DNA from: Asterias amurensis
Taxonomy: Eukaryota; Echinodermata; Asteroidea; Forcipulatida; Asteriidae
Length of the DNA stretch: 64,000 nucleotides
Assembly: GCF_032118995.1 (NCBI RefSeq)
Contig: NC_092652.1
Location: 25,781,044-25,845,043, forward strand
Direction: 5' to 3'
In this document: piece after piece, positions 19,990-30,895 of the stretch
How positions within the stretch are numbered: the stretch's first letter is position 1
Layout: each line of letters starts with the position of its first letter
The notes under the pieces: model-generated
The model's input: the letters and a program-made list of their open reading frames with translations, nothing else
Told to the model about the DNA's origin: nothing
The model's database searches: none
Program-made: the position numbers and the translations under genes

Positions 19990-21795
19990 GTTTATTCAGC
20001 CAAGTATTGCTAACTTCTTGAGCCAGTCTTTTTCTGTAGGGTCTGGCAATCTAGATCGTATTTTTGTTTTACGTAAATTGTAGGCCAGCAGTGGCGGGGC
20101 TGGGAAGTGTTTTTTGAGATTTATAAGCATTCCCTTCCAAGAGGTGCCAGTGTTTAAGGAGAGCCCATGGGGTGGAATGATGGATCTGTGCAAAGTATGG
20201 CAGGATGAAGACGAGTGGGGGATTGGATATATTATGTTGTTTTAAATTAGGTGAGGCAGCCAACATTGAGTTCCGGTGGTCTTCGTTTACTTTAAGTGTG
20301 AAGCGGGTTAATTCTCCGTGTTGTAGCCAGTTCTGACAGTTTAGTCTTGAAGAAATAAACCTTCTCCTCAAAGTCTTTTGAGTGTGTACATATAACGTTT
20401 GTATCTTGTCGTTTCACCCTTAATAACGCTGCCAAATACTGATTTAGGGTGTGCTGAATCTCGAGCAAGATATTGGAATGTGTCTGCTTCTTGTGTAGCT
20501 ACTCGAGTATCCAGTTTCCCTTCTTTTTGAAAACGTTCTCCTTTGTAAAGGACGAGGTCTAAAAAGGTAACTTGTTTTTCAGATATCTCCGAGATGAATA
20601 GATGTTGGATGCAAGTTGTTTAGCGTCCTAATGAAATCCTCCGCCCTGCTTCGGTTGCCATTGTAATGATTAGAACATCATCTCTATATCTCATGTAGGA
20701 CACTATTTCGGGGTTGTTCGGGAGAATTGTTTCTTTTTCGTATTTGAACAGAGTGATATCACATATTTCTGGACTGCATTCGCTACCCATTACCACGCCT
20801 ATTGTTTGTTTATAGAATCTGTTAATAAACTCAAAGACATTTGCGCCATTGATTAGTTCCAAAAGAAAACGTGCCTGTGTTTTTTTTTTGGTTTTTTTTG
20901 TATAGCGTATAGCCCTGGGTTTCCTCGTCTAAGCATCACAAACTGAGTAGCCTCTTTTTGTGGACAGTTTGTTAATATTGAAACAATATCCAAGTTGATT
21001 AGGAGATAGTCTTTGTCCAATGTCAAAGTGTCAAGTTTTTGGAGAACCTGTCAAGAGTCTCGTGTGTATGTGCTTTGTTGCTTGACAGTTGGAAGCAAGG
21101 AAAAATCTATGTATTTTGAAATTTGTTGAGCTGGGGCCCCGCAACCACTGATGGATCTTCAGCAGTAGGTATAGGCAGGGTGTTTTAATCATCTGGTGGT
21201 TGTGGATGAGGCTGGGGTCGAGAAACTTGAATATTTCCTTGGATATTATCCATTCTTTGAACAGATTAGTTACGGCCTGGTAGACCGCAGCTGTGATTTC
21301 ACTTGTTAAATCCTCGTCAACCAACTTACAGTGCGGCCCAGATAGTTGCCTAGTCCCCTCGTGTATATAGTCTGATTTATTGAGAACCCAAACACCCCTG
21401 GCTTTGTCAAATGGTTTTATGACAATTTTTGTTTTGTTTGACTTTGACGTCTGCTTTAGTCAATTTGTCGCACATTTTTAATTTTTGTTTTGGACAACTC
21501 CTCCAATGTACCTTCAATGTACGATTCTAAGTATGTGTTAAAGGTGACTTGAAGATTCCGTATTGATGGCATTCGGAAGGGGTTTATATAGGCTCCGCCT
21601 TTGTTTCCCCGCCATTAAAACGCTTAGTCTCATTTTTCTGAAAAGCAGTTTCAAATGGCGTAGGATGGTATCTACCGTTTGGGATGAAGTTTAAACCACG
21701 CAAAAATACGATTAGCTCAATATCTGTAAAATGTGTGTCTGACAGATTTTTTTACAAATTGCTGATTTGTTTTGCTTTTTGCTTAAGAATATCCA
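19990..21795 (-). pseudogene. Decayed Penelope-like retroelement (reverse transcriptase ORF)
   Basis: Reading the minus strand from ~21790 down in several frames gives, in order: an N-terminal stretch ending LRGLNFIPN; DKARGVWVLNKSDYIHEG; TPCLYLLLKIHQ; LDIVSILTNCPQKEA (RT motif A region); QTIGVVMGSECSP; RYRDDVLII (catalytic DD motif); and a C-terminal run including PLVFILPYF, KHWHLLEGN and PPLLAYNLRKTKIRSRL. This order and wording fit Penelope-like element RT rather than LTR or LINE RT. The reading frame is broken by several frameshifts and stops, so it is a relic. No GIY-YIG endonuclease domain was recognised downstream. It would have copied RNA to DNA at nicked sites when active. Confidence 0.75.
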
Positions 21796-21819
21796 ACAAG
21801 ATCTAACCTCTCCAATCTC

Positions 21820-22230
21820 TCATTGGTTTTGGATATAAATGTTTCTGGAGAGGATAGATATAACATCTTCCTTCAACTGAAACCCATATCCAATACGCCT
21901 CCAGTAAAACGTTGGTACATGTAGTACTATGTAACTAATACATACATGATGGTGTATGTCACACCCGTACAAATGTTTCTTTTCTAGGTCAAACTCCATG
22001 GCAGCTTTCTTCTCTAAACCATCTAACTCTTTCCATGTACTTACACATTCAATAACTTTATCCCAAGAAGACTCTTTAAATGCAATAACAGGTTCAAATT
22101 CGTCTTTTGTAACACGACAAACACCCACTGTAACCCCTCCATTGCATGCACTGTCTGACATCTGTGTTGTTCCACAAACAAACAAACAATCTCACACTCG
22201 TTCCCATGGGTAGTGAGTTTATGTGTACTA
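21820..22230 (-). pseudogene. Coding-like fragment, possibly transposon-derived
   Basis: The minus-strand frame 21820-22185 contains DEFEPVIAFKESSWDKV, EKKAAMEFDLEKKHLYGCDI and a following histidine run (IHHH). The mix of one C, a Y..CDIHHH segment and a charged helix resembles the Cys/His-rich N-terminal module of proteins often linked to transposable elements in marine invertebrates. That resemblance is from memory and weak. Frames shift at about 22185. It sits immediately upstream of the Penelope-like relic and might belong to the same insertion. Confidence 0.3.
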
Positions 22231-22599
22231 AAGTCCCATAGCACCATTTTCGTGATATTTGGGAACAAGGTTGTAACTCCAACAACTTGCCTAAAAAAGG
22301 GGCTTAGAAAATCGCTTTTTTTGAGGAGCCAAACCAAACTTTTAACTTGAACATTGTAAATTATTCATTATGAATACCTTCTCTATGATATTATGACCTC
22401 AAACCTTCTTCACCCCTGACCCTGCAGCATTTTGACAGAATAAATGGCTTGGGCCCCTGGCCTAAAACTTAACCCCATATGATGGAAAAGGTCTTACAAG
22501 CTAACGAAATGTGAACTACCCCTCGCATATCAAGTCCCATTGAGTACATTAAGCAAACTTAAACCCAAATATCACGGAACATGTCTGATAAGTTAGTAC

Positions 22600-22982
22600 T
22601 TAAAGACACTGGACACTGTTGGTATAAAGACCAGTCTTCTCACTTGGTGTATCTTAACATATGCATACAATAACAAACCTGTGGAAATTTGAGCTCAATC
22701 GGTCATCGAAGTTGCGAGATAATATAGAAAGAAAAAACACCCTTGCCACACGAAGTTGTGTGCTTTCAGATGCTTGATTTCGTGACCTCAAATGCTAGTT
22801 CTGAGGTCTCGAAATCAAAGTCATTGAAAAATACTTCTTTATCAAAATCTACGTTACTTCAGAGGGAGCCGTTTCTCAAATTGTTTCATACTATCAACAA
22901 CTCCCCATTACTCATTGTACTAAGTAAGGTTTTATGCTGATAATTATTTTGAGTAATTACCGAAAGTGTCCACTGCCTTTAA
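22600..22982 (+). mobile_element. Family A TIR element, full length
   Basis: From TTAAAGACACTGGACACTGT to GTGTCCACTGCCTTTAA. Interior blocks are in the same order as in 6664-7045. Confidence 0.88.
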
Positions 22983-23011
22983 AGTGACACCTTGATTTTG
23001 TTTATCACACA

Positions 23012-23130
23012 CTTACTCAAAAACTATACGTTACTTCAGAGGGAGCCGTTTCTGACAATGTGTTATGCTATCGAACAACTCTCCGTTGCTCGTTAATAAG
23101 TTAGTTTTTATTTGAGTTAAACTGCCAATC
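23012..23130 (+). mobile_element. Family A internal fragment
   Basis: ACTCAAAAACTATACGTTAC, CTTCAGAGGGAGCCGTTTCT and AACAACTCTCCGTTGC match the interior of the element immediately to the left, so a piece of a second copy lies next to it. Confidence 0.6.
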
Positions 23131-23360
23131 AGATAATTATCTGTCTTTACGTTGGGAGAATGTGTTTCTACCGTCTTCTTGAATCTGATTCAAAATAAGA
23201 CGCTCTTAAAATCTCGCTCTTAAAAGCTACAAATTAGAGTATTTGTTTTTAAATATCCATTGTTTAATACAGGAAGTTGATTGTATTAGTAAAAGGAGAG
23301 TATTCTTAATTTGGGGAAGAGCAAGTAAGATTCTTCAGGTTTTGAACCCACAGCGTGCAC

Positions 23361-23695
23361 TTTCAGGCACTGGACGCGTAATTATGTTTTGGTGTATCCC
23401 AACAAATCCATAAAATAACAAATCTGTGAAAATGTCGACTCAATTGGTCATCAACATTGCAAGAGATTAATGAAAGAAAAACACCCTTGTTGCATCACTG
23501 TGTGTGCTTTCAGATGCATAATAAAAGGCTTCTGCTGAATTTTTGTGTTATTTGAGCGAGGTAAGCCTACTACCTCTTTCTAAAAAACTGCATTACTTCA
23601 GAGGGAGCCGTTTCTCACCATGCTACATATATACTATCAACAGCTCTCCATGCTATTAATTATTTTGAGTAATTACCATTGTCCAGTGCCTTTAA
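23361..23695 (+). mobile_element. Family A TIR element with variant middle
   Basis: Left end CAGGCACTGGACGC, right end TTGTCCAGTGCCTTTAA. The middle carries ATAATAAAAGGCTTCTGCTG instead of the GAGACCTC hairpin, the same substitution as at 11111, 35459 and 41969. Confidence 0.8.
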
Positions 23696-23778
23696 TAAAC
23701 TCTTTAGCTTCACGCATCGAATTTTTTGCTTGTGTGTTTGCGTCAGTGTTTTGGTTTGCTACACTGTCGCTGTGACTT

Positions 23779-24360
23779 ATTAAAGTCACCTGGAAGTGGT
23801 ATTTTTTCAAAATAAAGCTTTTGTTACTAATATATGTGTTTTGATGAGTGGAATGTGAATAAACAGTTAACTAAGGTTTTAAAAAATCAGTTCTTATGTT
23901 ATTTACAAATTTAAGAGTAGACCCCGACCCGAGAGGGCGCTGTTCGTGACGTAAATCAAGGCAGACTTTGCCTGTAATGCGTAGAGTAAACACAATTGCA
24001 AAGTACCATGTACGGACCAAGTCGTGAGTTTGTACGTTTCAAAAAAAAAAAAATGTTTTTTCCGGCAATGCCGACCAGGTGTATTGCTGCTGATTGCAGA
24101 AAAACACTTTTTGAAATGTACCAACTCACGACTTGGACGTACATGTACTTTGCGCGTCTGTTTACTATACGCATTGCAGGCAAAGTCTGCCTCGATTGAC
24201 GTCACAAAAGGGGTAGGTGGAGTCAGCCCCCAAACAACTTTATATATTTTTTAAACATATAAATCGTGACAAACAATTACTAAAAAAAATGTTTTATTGT
24301 TCGTAAGCATATACTCTTATGTTTGAAAGAAAAACAATTCTATTTCCAGGTGACTTTAAT
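23779..24360. mobile_element. Hairpin TIR element (family P), copy 1
   Basis: Terminal repeats ATTAAAGTCACCTGGAAGTG and its complement ending CCAGGTGACTTTAAT. The centre folds on itself: AAGGCAGACTTTGCCTG, GACCAAGTCGTGAGTT and GTACGTTTCAAAAA pair with AGGCAAAGTCTGCCT, AACTCACGACTTGG and TTTTTGAAATGTAC. Open frames on both strands here are consequences of the palindrome. Confidence 0.85.
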
Positions 24361-24910
24361 GTTTTTAAAGTTTGTTTTAGGAATTCGTCCCAAGGGCAAA
24401 CACATCTGCTAATTACCCACAAGAACGTTCCAAACCCTGGCCTTATTTTTCTGTGTTTACGCTGTCCATGGATATAACGAACGGATACACAACGCTGACA
24501 TCTAGAATTTTTTTCTCAACTTGTGTAAGTGGACTTAGACTTAACTGAGTCGGCGACCGTAAGAACTCTATGTGTATTGTACAAACAACGCAAAATGATA
24601 AAATATGGGACTAGGACTTGGTGAAGTTTAGAACTTTGCAATGTTCAATAATATAATTATTTTACGCCCTACCCTTCCGGGAAATTTGCCATGGGAACGG
24701 GACCAGTTTTTTTGTTGTCTACTAAAACATTTGAGCGAATTAAAAAAAATTACGTTGACCGACCTCCGTCAGTAAAATCTTTTTTGTTTTAAGAAAATGT
24801 TTTTTTTCATCTAGAACATGTACTATTTTAGTTTAATTGCATGATTATATTTCTTGAAGTCGTATTTGTTTGTGTTTATACAACTGAACAAATGTTAAAA
24901 CGCGCAAATA

Positions 24911-24930
24911 GTGACGTCATTGTGACGTCG
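24911..24930. promoter_or_regulatory. Paired CRE-like sites (unit 1)
   Basis: GTGACGTCATTGTGACGTCG holds a consensus CRE (TGACGTCA) plus a second TGACGTC 10 bases on. The same pair is kept at 27765-27784 in unit 2. No adjacent gene is known, so function is open. Confidence 0.35.
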
Positions 24931-25417
24931 TCCGAGATACGAGGCCACAAGTCACGTCTTCAGTATCTCTCACATTTATAACATCACAAATTTATGCTAC
25001 TGTCGGCGTTATGGTACCACGGCTAATTAATTTTGAGTTTTAATCATTATTGGCTTCAATTTGATATAGGATCCAACTCTTTAAACAATAATGATAATTC
25101 AAGAGTAATTATACAGCGCGTTATGCCAGGCCCCAGGGCGCTTTCCACTAAAATACAATATTTTAAAAACAACACTTATCATAGAAAAGGCAGTCTAAAA
25201 ACCACAAAAAGGGTATAAAAATTAAACTAAACAAAAACACCAGGAGTACCAATTTAATAATTAAATTTTAAAGGACAACAGAAAATCGTGTACATAATAG
25301 GGATTTTGGCTGAAGCAAATAAATACCAAAAGTATAGCAAAATACAAATATTGGCGAAAAGCTCCCAATATCTGTTAAGACAGCAGGTCGGAACAGCTAA
25401 ACAACGACAACAAAACC

Positions 25418-25441
25418 AAACCAAACCAAACCAAACCAAAC
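25418..25441. repeat. CCAAA microsatellite
   Basis: Five-base CCAAA repeat, also at about 28258-28291 in unit 2 with one interruption (CCAAAACAAACC). Confidence 0.85.
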
Positions 25442-25660
25442 CACCGACAGGCTGATTTAGCACGGCCATCTCGATGATACTCGGAAATTAAAAAAGTCTA
25501 TCAAGACATTGAGCCGCTCAGTTACTTAGAGTGAACGAAATAATTGTTGTTTTTACGTTTTTCAATTTTTGACCACAGTCCCTTGAGGGGGTCCGTATAT
25601 ACACACACAGACTGACACCCTGTAAAACGATAACCATGATAGTTACAAACTAATGGAAGT

Positions 25661-25955
25661 GTCTTGACCGAGCGGTTAAGAGCACCGACTTCAAACTCTG
25701 TTGTTTCTGCTCAGCAGAGTGTGGGTTTGAACCCCAGTCGAGAAACTTCTTAGCCAACTAGACACTTAACCATTGCTTGTCCTTCGGATGGGACGTAAAG
25801 CCGTTGGTCCCGTGTGTTGTGTAACGCACGTAAAATAACCCAGTGCACAAAATCAAACATAGGATTTGCCCCGGTGTTTCTGGTTTGATAGGCAGTATAT
25901 TGCGCCACGGCATCTTGTAAACCATACTATTACAAAGTGCTATGTAAAAATGAGT
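25661..25955 (+). mobile_element. tRNA-derived SINE (unit 1)
   Basis: The head GTCTTGACCGAGCGGTTAAG has a box A-like motif, and GGTTTGAACCCC is a box B-like motif. The body has GGGACGTAAAGCCGTTGGTC, TGTTGTGTAACGCACGTAAA and GGTTTGATAGGCAGTATATT. The same family occurs at 12480, 28509, 29990, 38860 (minus), 39365 and 44545. Confidence 0.8.
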
Positions 25956-26027
25956 AGTTCTCACAATTGAAACGTAATTCCACATTATATCTTACACAGG
26001 AAAAAAATGTTATGTATGTACTGTGTG

Positions 26028-26422
26028 TTAAAGGCAGTGGACACTAATTGGTAATTATTGTCAAAGACTAGCCTTCACAGTTGGTGTATCTCAACATATT
26101 ATGCATAATATAACAAGTCTGTGAAAATTTGAGCTCATTCGGTCATCGAACTTGCGAGATAATAATGAAAGAAAAAAACACCCCTGTCACACGAAGTTGT
26201 GTGCAATTAGATGGTTGATTTCGTGACCTCAAGTTCTAAATCTGAGGTCTCGAAGTCAAATTCGTGGAAAATTACTTCTTTCTCGAAAACTATGGCACTT
26301 CAGAGGGAACCGTTTCTCACAATGTTTTATACTATCAACCTCTTCCCATTACTCGTTACTAAGTAAGGTTTTATGCTAATAATTATTTTGAGTAATTACC
26401 AGTAGTGTCCACTGCCTTTAAA
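26028..26422 (+). mobile_element. Family A TIR element in unit 1
   Basis: TTAAAGGCAGTGGACACTAA to GTGTCCACTGCCTTTAA, full interior. Duplicated at 28876-29270. Confidence 0.9.
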
Positions 26423-26530
26423 GCACCTTTAGCGTGACGAATATGCGTGCTAAACAAGAATCCACTATATTATTATTAGCCCGGTGTCGCATGCGATTAT
26501 GTCTTCTATGCAATACTATCCAGAGGACAG

Positions 26531-26577
26531 TTTTGCATATGCAATAACGTCCGCCGGACGGTTTTGCATATGCAATC
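26531..26577. repeat. Paired TTGCATATGCAA palindromes (unit 1)
   Basis: Two TTGCATATGCAA palindromes flank CGTCCGCCGGACG, itself a palindrome; the whole block is repeated at 29379-29425. TTTGCATA is octamer-like, but no factor can be assigned. Confidence 0.6.
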
Positions 26578-26630
26578 GTTTCTGCCCGGACGCTGCTGCA
26601 TAATGCACTTTGGACAAGTCGCTGTGACTT

Positions 26631-27212
26631 ATTAAAGTCACCTGGAAGTGGTATTTTTTCAAAATAAAGCTTTTGTCACTAATATATGTGTTTTGAAGAG
26701 TGGAATGTGAATAAACAGTTAACTAAGGTTTGAAAAAATCAGTTCTTATGTTATTTACAAATTTAAGAGTAGACCCCGACCCGAGAGAGCGCTGTTCGTG
26801 ACGTAAATCAAGGCAGACTTTGTCTGTAATGCGTAGAGTAAACACAATTGCAAAGTACATGTACGGACCAAGTCGTGAGTTTGTACGTTTCAAAAAAAAA
26901 AAAATTGTTTTTTCCGGCAATGCCGACCAGGTGTATTGCTGCTGAATGCAGAAAAACACTTTTTGAAATGTACCAACTCACGACTTGGACGTACATGTAC
27001 TTTGCGCGTGTGTTTACTATACGCATTGCAGGCAAAGTCTGCCTCGATTGACATCACAAAAGGGGTAGGTGGAGTCAGCCCCCCAAACAACTTTATATAT
27101 TTTTTAAACATATAAATCGTGACAAACAATTACTAAAAAAATTGTTTTATTGTTCGTAAGCATATACTCTTATGTTTGAAAGAAAAACAATTCTATTTCC
27201 AGGTGACTTTAA
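26631..27212. mobile_element. Hairpin TIR element (family P), copy 2
   Basis: Second copy, carried by the tandem duplication. A few substitutions and one-base length changes in the central A-run distinguish it from 23779-24360. Confidence 0.85.
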
Positions 27213-28508
27213 TGTTTTTAAAGTTTGTTTTAGGAATTCGTTCCGAGGGCAAACACATCTGCTAATTACCCACAAGAACGTTCCAAACCCTGGCCTTATT
27301 TTTCTGTGTTCACGCTGTCCATGGATATAACGAACGGATACACAACGCTGACATCTAGAATTTTTTTCTCAACTTGTGTAAGTGGACTTAGACTTAACTG
27401 AGTCGGCGACCGTAAGAACTCTATGTGTATTGTACAAACAACGCAAAGTGATAAAATATGGGACTAGGACTTGGTGACGTTTAGAACTTTACAATGTTCA
27501 ATAATATAATTATTTTACGCCCTACCCTTCCGGGAAATTTGCCATGGGGACGGGACCAGTTTTTTGTTGTCTACTGAAACATTTGAGCGAATTAAAAAAA
27601 ATTACGTTGACCGACCTCCGTCAGTAAAATCTTTTTTGTTTTAAGAAAATGTTTTTTTTTTCATCTAGAACATGTACTATTTTAGTTTAATTGCATGATT
27701 ATATTTCTGGAAGTCGTATTTGTCTGTGTTTATACAACTGAACAAATGTTAAAACGCGCAAATAGTGACGTCATTGTGACGTCGTCCGAGATACGAGGCC
27801 ACAAGTCACGTCTTCAGTATCTCTCACATTTATAACATCACAAATTTATGCTACTGTCGGCGTTATGGTACCACGGCTAATTAATTTTGAATTTTAATCA
27901 TTATTGGCTTCAATTTGATATAGGATCCAACTCTTTAAATAATAATGATAATTCAAGAGTAATTATACAGCGCGTTATGCCAGGCCCCAGGGCGCTTTCC
28001 ACTAAAACACAATATTTTAAAAACAACACTTATCATAGAAAAGGCAGTCTAAAAACCACAAAAAGGGTAGAAAAGTTAAACTAAACAAAAACACCAGGAG
28101 TATACCAATTTAATGATTTTAAAGGACAACAGAAAATCGTGTACACAATAGGAATTTTGGCTGAAGCAAATAGATATCTATAGCAAAATATAATATTGGC
28201 GAAAAGCTCCCAATATCTGTTAAGACAGCAGGTCGGAACAGCTAAACAACGACAACAAAACCAAACCAAACCAAAACAAACCAAACCAAACCACCAACAG
28301 GCTGATTTAGCACGGCCATCTCGATGTATTCGGAAATTAAAAAAGTCTATCAAGACATTGAGCCGCTCAGTTACTTAGAGTGAACGAAATAATTGTTGTT
28401 TTTACTTTTTTCAATTTTTGACCACAGTCCCTTGAGGGGTCCGTATATACACACACAGACTGACACCCTGTAAAACGATAACCATGATAGTTACAAACTA
28501 ATGGAAGT

Positions 28509-28803
28509 GTCTTGACCGAGCGGTTAAGAGCACCGACTTCAAACTCTGTTGTTTCTGCTCAGCAGAGTGTGGGTTTGAACCCCAGTCGAGACAATTCTTA
28601 GCCAACTAGACACTTAACCATTGCTTGTCCTTCGGATGGGACGTAAAGCCGTTGGTCCCGTGTGTTGTGTAACGCACGTAAAATAACCCAGTGCACAAAA
28701 TCAAACATAGGATTTGCCCCGGTGTTTCTGGTTTGATAGGCAGTATATTGCGCCACGGCACCTTGTAAACCATACTATTACAAAGTGCTATGTAAAAATG
28801 AGT
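28509..28803 (+). mobile_element. tRNA-derived SINE (unit 2), head folds as a tRNA
   Basis: The first 84 bases (28509-28592) begin GTCTTGA and end TCGAGAC, which pair over seven positions with one G-T wobble, as a tRNA acceptor stem would. D-arm-like GAGCGGTTAAGAGC, a long variable region and GGTTTGAACCCC give a class II (Leu/Ser-like) layout. The body follows without a terminator, so this is a SINE head and not a free tRNA gene. Confidence 0.8.
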
Positions 28804-28875
28804 AGTTCTCACAATTGAAACGTAGTTCCACATTATATCTTACACAGGAAACAAATGTTATGTATGTACTGTGTG

Positions 28876-29270
28876 TTAAAGGCAGTGGACACTAATTGGT
28901 AATTATTGTCAAAGACTAGCCTTCACAGTTGGTGTATCTCAACATATTATGCATAATATAACAAGTCTGTGAAAATTTGAGCTCATTCGGTCATCGAACT
29001 TGCGAGATAATAATGAAAGAAAAAAACACCCCTGTCACACGAAGTTGTGTGCAATTAGATGGTTGATTTCGTGACCTCAAGTTCTAAATCTGAGGTCTCG
29101 AAGTCAAATTCGTGGAAAATTACTTCTTTCTCGAAAACTATGGCACTTCAGAGGGAACCGTTTCTCACAATGTTTTATACTATCAACCTCTTCCCATTAC
29201 TCGTTACTAAGTAAGGTTTTATGCTAATAATTATTTTGAGTAATTACCAGTAGTGTCCACTGCCTTTAAA
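28876..29270 (+). mobile_element. Family A TIR element in unit 2
   Basis: Copy of 26028-26422 made by the tandem duplication, not by an independent insertion. Confidence 0.9.
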
Positions 29271-29468
29271 GCACCTTTAGCGTGACGAATATGCGTGCTA
29301 AACAAGAATCCACTATATTATTATTAGCCCGGTGTCGCATGCGATTATGTCTTCTATGCAATACTATCCAGAGGACAGTTTTGCATATGCAATAACGTCC
29401 GCCGGACGGTTTTGCATATGCAATCGTTTCTGCCCGGACGCTGCTGCATAATGCACTTTTGACAAGTC

Positions 29469-29633
29469 GTTGGACCAGTACCTCCGGGCAACGCTCCGGG
29501 CACTTCAAGATCCTCCAAGTCGTTTCAATCGGCCCTGAGTTCTTCTTCCCAGGAGCTTGAAGATCTAGAGTTACTGGAGTACTCTACATCCTCGGACAGA
29601 ACGCTGTTTTCTTCCCATTCAGTATACTACTAG
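29469..29633 (+). CDS. Coding-like segment, possible terminal exon at the duplication breakpoint
   Basis: Open plus-strand frame of 54 codons ending in TAG at 29631-29633. The translation is Ser-rich with the acidic stretch SSSSQELEDLELLEYS and C-terminus SSHSVYY. The in-frame stop just upstream (TGA near 29460) means it needs a splice acceptor; GACAAG at 29461-29466 is a weak candidate. The frame opens exactly where tandem unit 2 ends. No family recognised. It could be chance, since the segment is short. Confidence 0.25.
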   Translation, partial: VGPVPPGNAPGTSRSSKSFQSALSSSSQELEDLELLEYSTSSDRTLFSSHSVYY

Positions 29634-29989
29634 AGGTGTTCGACATCTTGATCAATCCGTCTATACATACATGCATTCGCATTGCCTATTGTACATTACT
29701 TTGTTTGCACATTGTCGTGTACGTGTGTGTACAGGTTAAATAATTTAGCCGCCGATGACGTCACGCGTCACGTATTGAGTGGTTCGTTTTACCCCGCCTT
29801 TTTCAGAAATTTGGCTTGGAGCGTTCTGGAGAAAAACAACATGTTTACCATGTCTTAACGCGAGTTAAGAGACTCGACGTTATATATGTTTTTTACGTTT
29901 CCTATGGACCCCAGCTATTAGAATACTGTAACATCTATATATTTGAGATCATCCTTTCTTGGCTGTTTAAATTATTGGTAAGTTAAGGG

Positions 29990-30300
29990 ATCCGCAGCCG
30001 TGACACTTGTGTCCTTAAGCAAGTAAACTTAACCATTGCTTCCGTCCTCTTGTGACGCATACTAAAAGAACCAAGTGCACTTATCGAAATGGGAAGGGGT
30101 TCGCTTCGGTGTTCCTGGCTGTGGCTGCTGTATGTGCCCTTGCACCTTTTAAACCCTCATATGGTGCTACATAATTTGGTCTCAGAATTCATAACCCATC
30201 TCTCTGAAATTTTGTTTATACTCAGCTCATTGAGTACCTTGTTTGGTAGATACGTGCGCTATATAAGACTTCGATATTATTATTATTATTATTATTTTTA
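29990..30300 (+). mobile_element. tRNA-derived SINE, lacking the tRNA head
   Basis: GTGACACTTGTGTCCTTAAG, AGGGGTTCGCTTCGGTGTTC, GTACCTTGTTTGGTAGATAC and TGCGCTATATAAGACTTCGA, followed by a (TTA)n tail at 30277-30297. Confidence 0.75.
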
Positions 30301-30645
30301 AGGAGAAATACACACAAACTTTACATTTTTGGAAAAATAAAATGTGAAATAAAGAAAGAAACAAAAAATGGATTAAGCTTCTAGAAAGATCAGGGAGGGG
30401 ACGATCGAGTGGTATTTTCTTTTATTTGGCGTAATTCTTATTCCATTGAGGAACTTCCACCATGTTTATCCACATGTTGTCTTTGGCTCTAATCACGGAA
30501 GAAAAAGATTCCTAATTATATGGAGCAACCATAGAATTAACAAGGTCATTTTCTGCGTAGGCAAAACGTTCTCTTGCGTCATGTGACATTAACAAGGATA
30601 AGCAATCCAATACGCCGCAGCTGTTCCCAGCGTGTATTTTGATTA

Positions 30646-30895
30646 GAGGAACACGTTGCCTTGGATCGGACGAGTTGGTCTATAACTGAGCGTTTGTAAC
30701 CGTTTTTTATTTTTTAAATAAAATGCATATGGTTGGAAAGATGTTTTAAAGTAGAATACAGTTATCCACACAAGTTTGCCTCAAAATTGCGTGGTTTTCT
30801 TTTTACTTTGCGAACTAACACGGTCGGCCATTTATGGGAGTCAAAAATTTGACTTCCATGAATGGCCGACCGTGTTAGTCGACGAGGTAAAAAAC
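30646..30895 (+). mobile_element. Palindromic element family E, right arm missing
   Basis: Left terminus GAGGAACACGTTGCCTTGGA, then AAATGCATATGGTTGGAAAG and the central hairpin ACACGGTCGGCCATTTATGG / CATGAATGGCCGACCGTGTT. The outer right arm seen at 61850-62011 is absent. Confidence 0.8.

Larger units (their letters stand above)
24361..25660. other. Non-repeat part of duplication unit 1
   Basis: Gene-free as far as I can see, and closely repeated at 27213-28508. It holds AATTACGTTGACCGACCTCCG and the paired CRE block. No open frame of convincing length. Confidence 0.4.
23766..26617 (+). repeat. Tandem duplication, unit 1 (2852 bp)
   Basis: Starts at GTCGCTGTGACTTATTAAAG and runs to the next occurrence of the same sequence at 26618. 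Nearly every line of this unit recurs ~2850 bp later with only scattered changes. It contains a hairpin element (23779-24360), a double CRE-like motif (24911-24930), a CCAAA run (25418-25441), a tRNA-derived SINE (from 25661), a family A element (26028-26422) and paired TTGCATATGCAA palindromes. Confidence 0.92.
26618..29469 (+). repeat. Tandem duplication, unit 2
   Basis: Near-identical to 23766-26617 in the same orientation. Small indels reduce the offset to 2848 by the SINE. It ends at GACAAGTCGTTGG, where unit 1 reads GACAAGTCGCTGTG, so the breakpoint is at about 29469. The high identity over non-coding sequence suggests a recent event or an assembly artefact. Confidence 0.92.
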
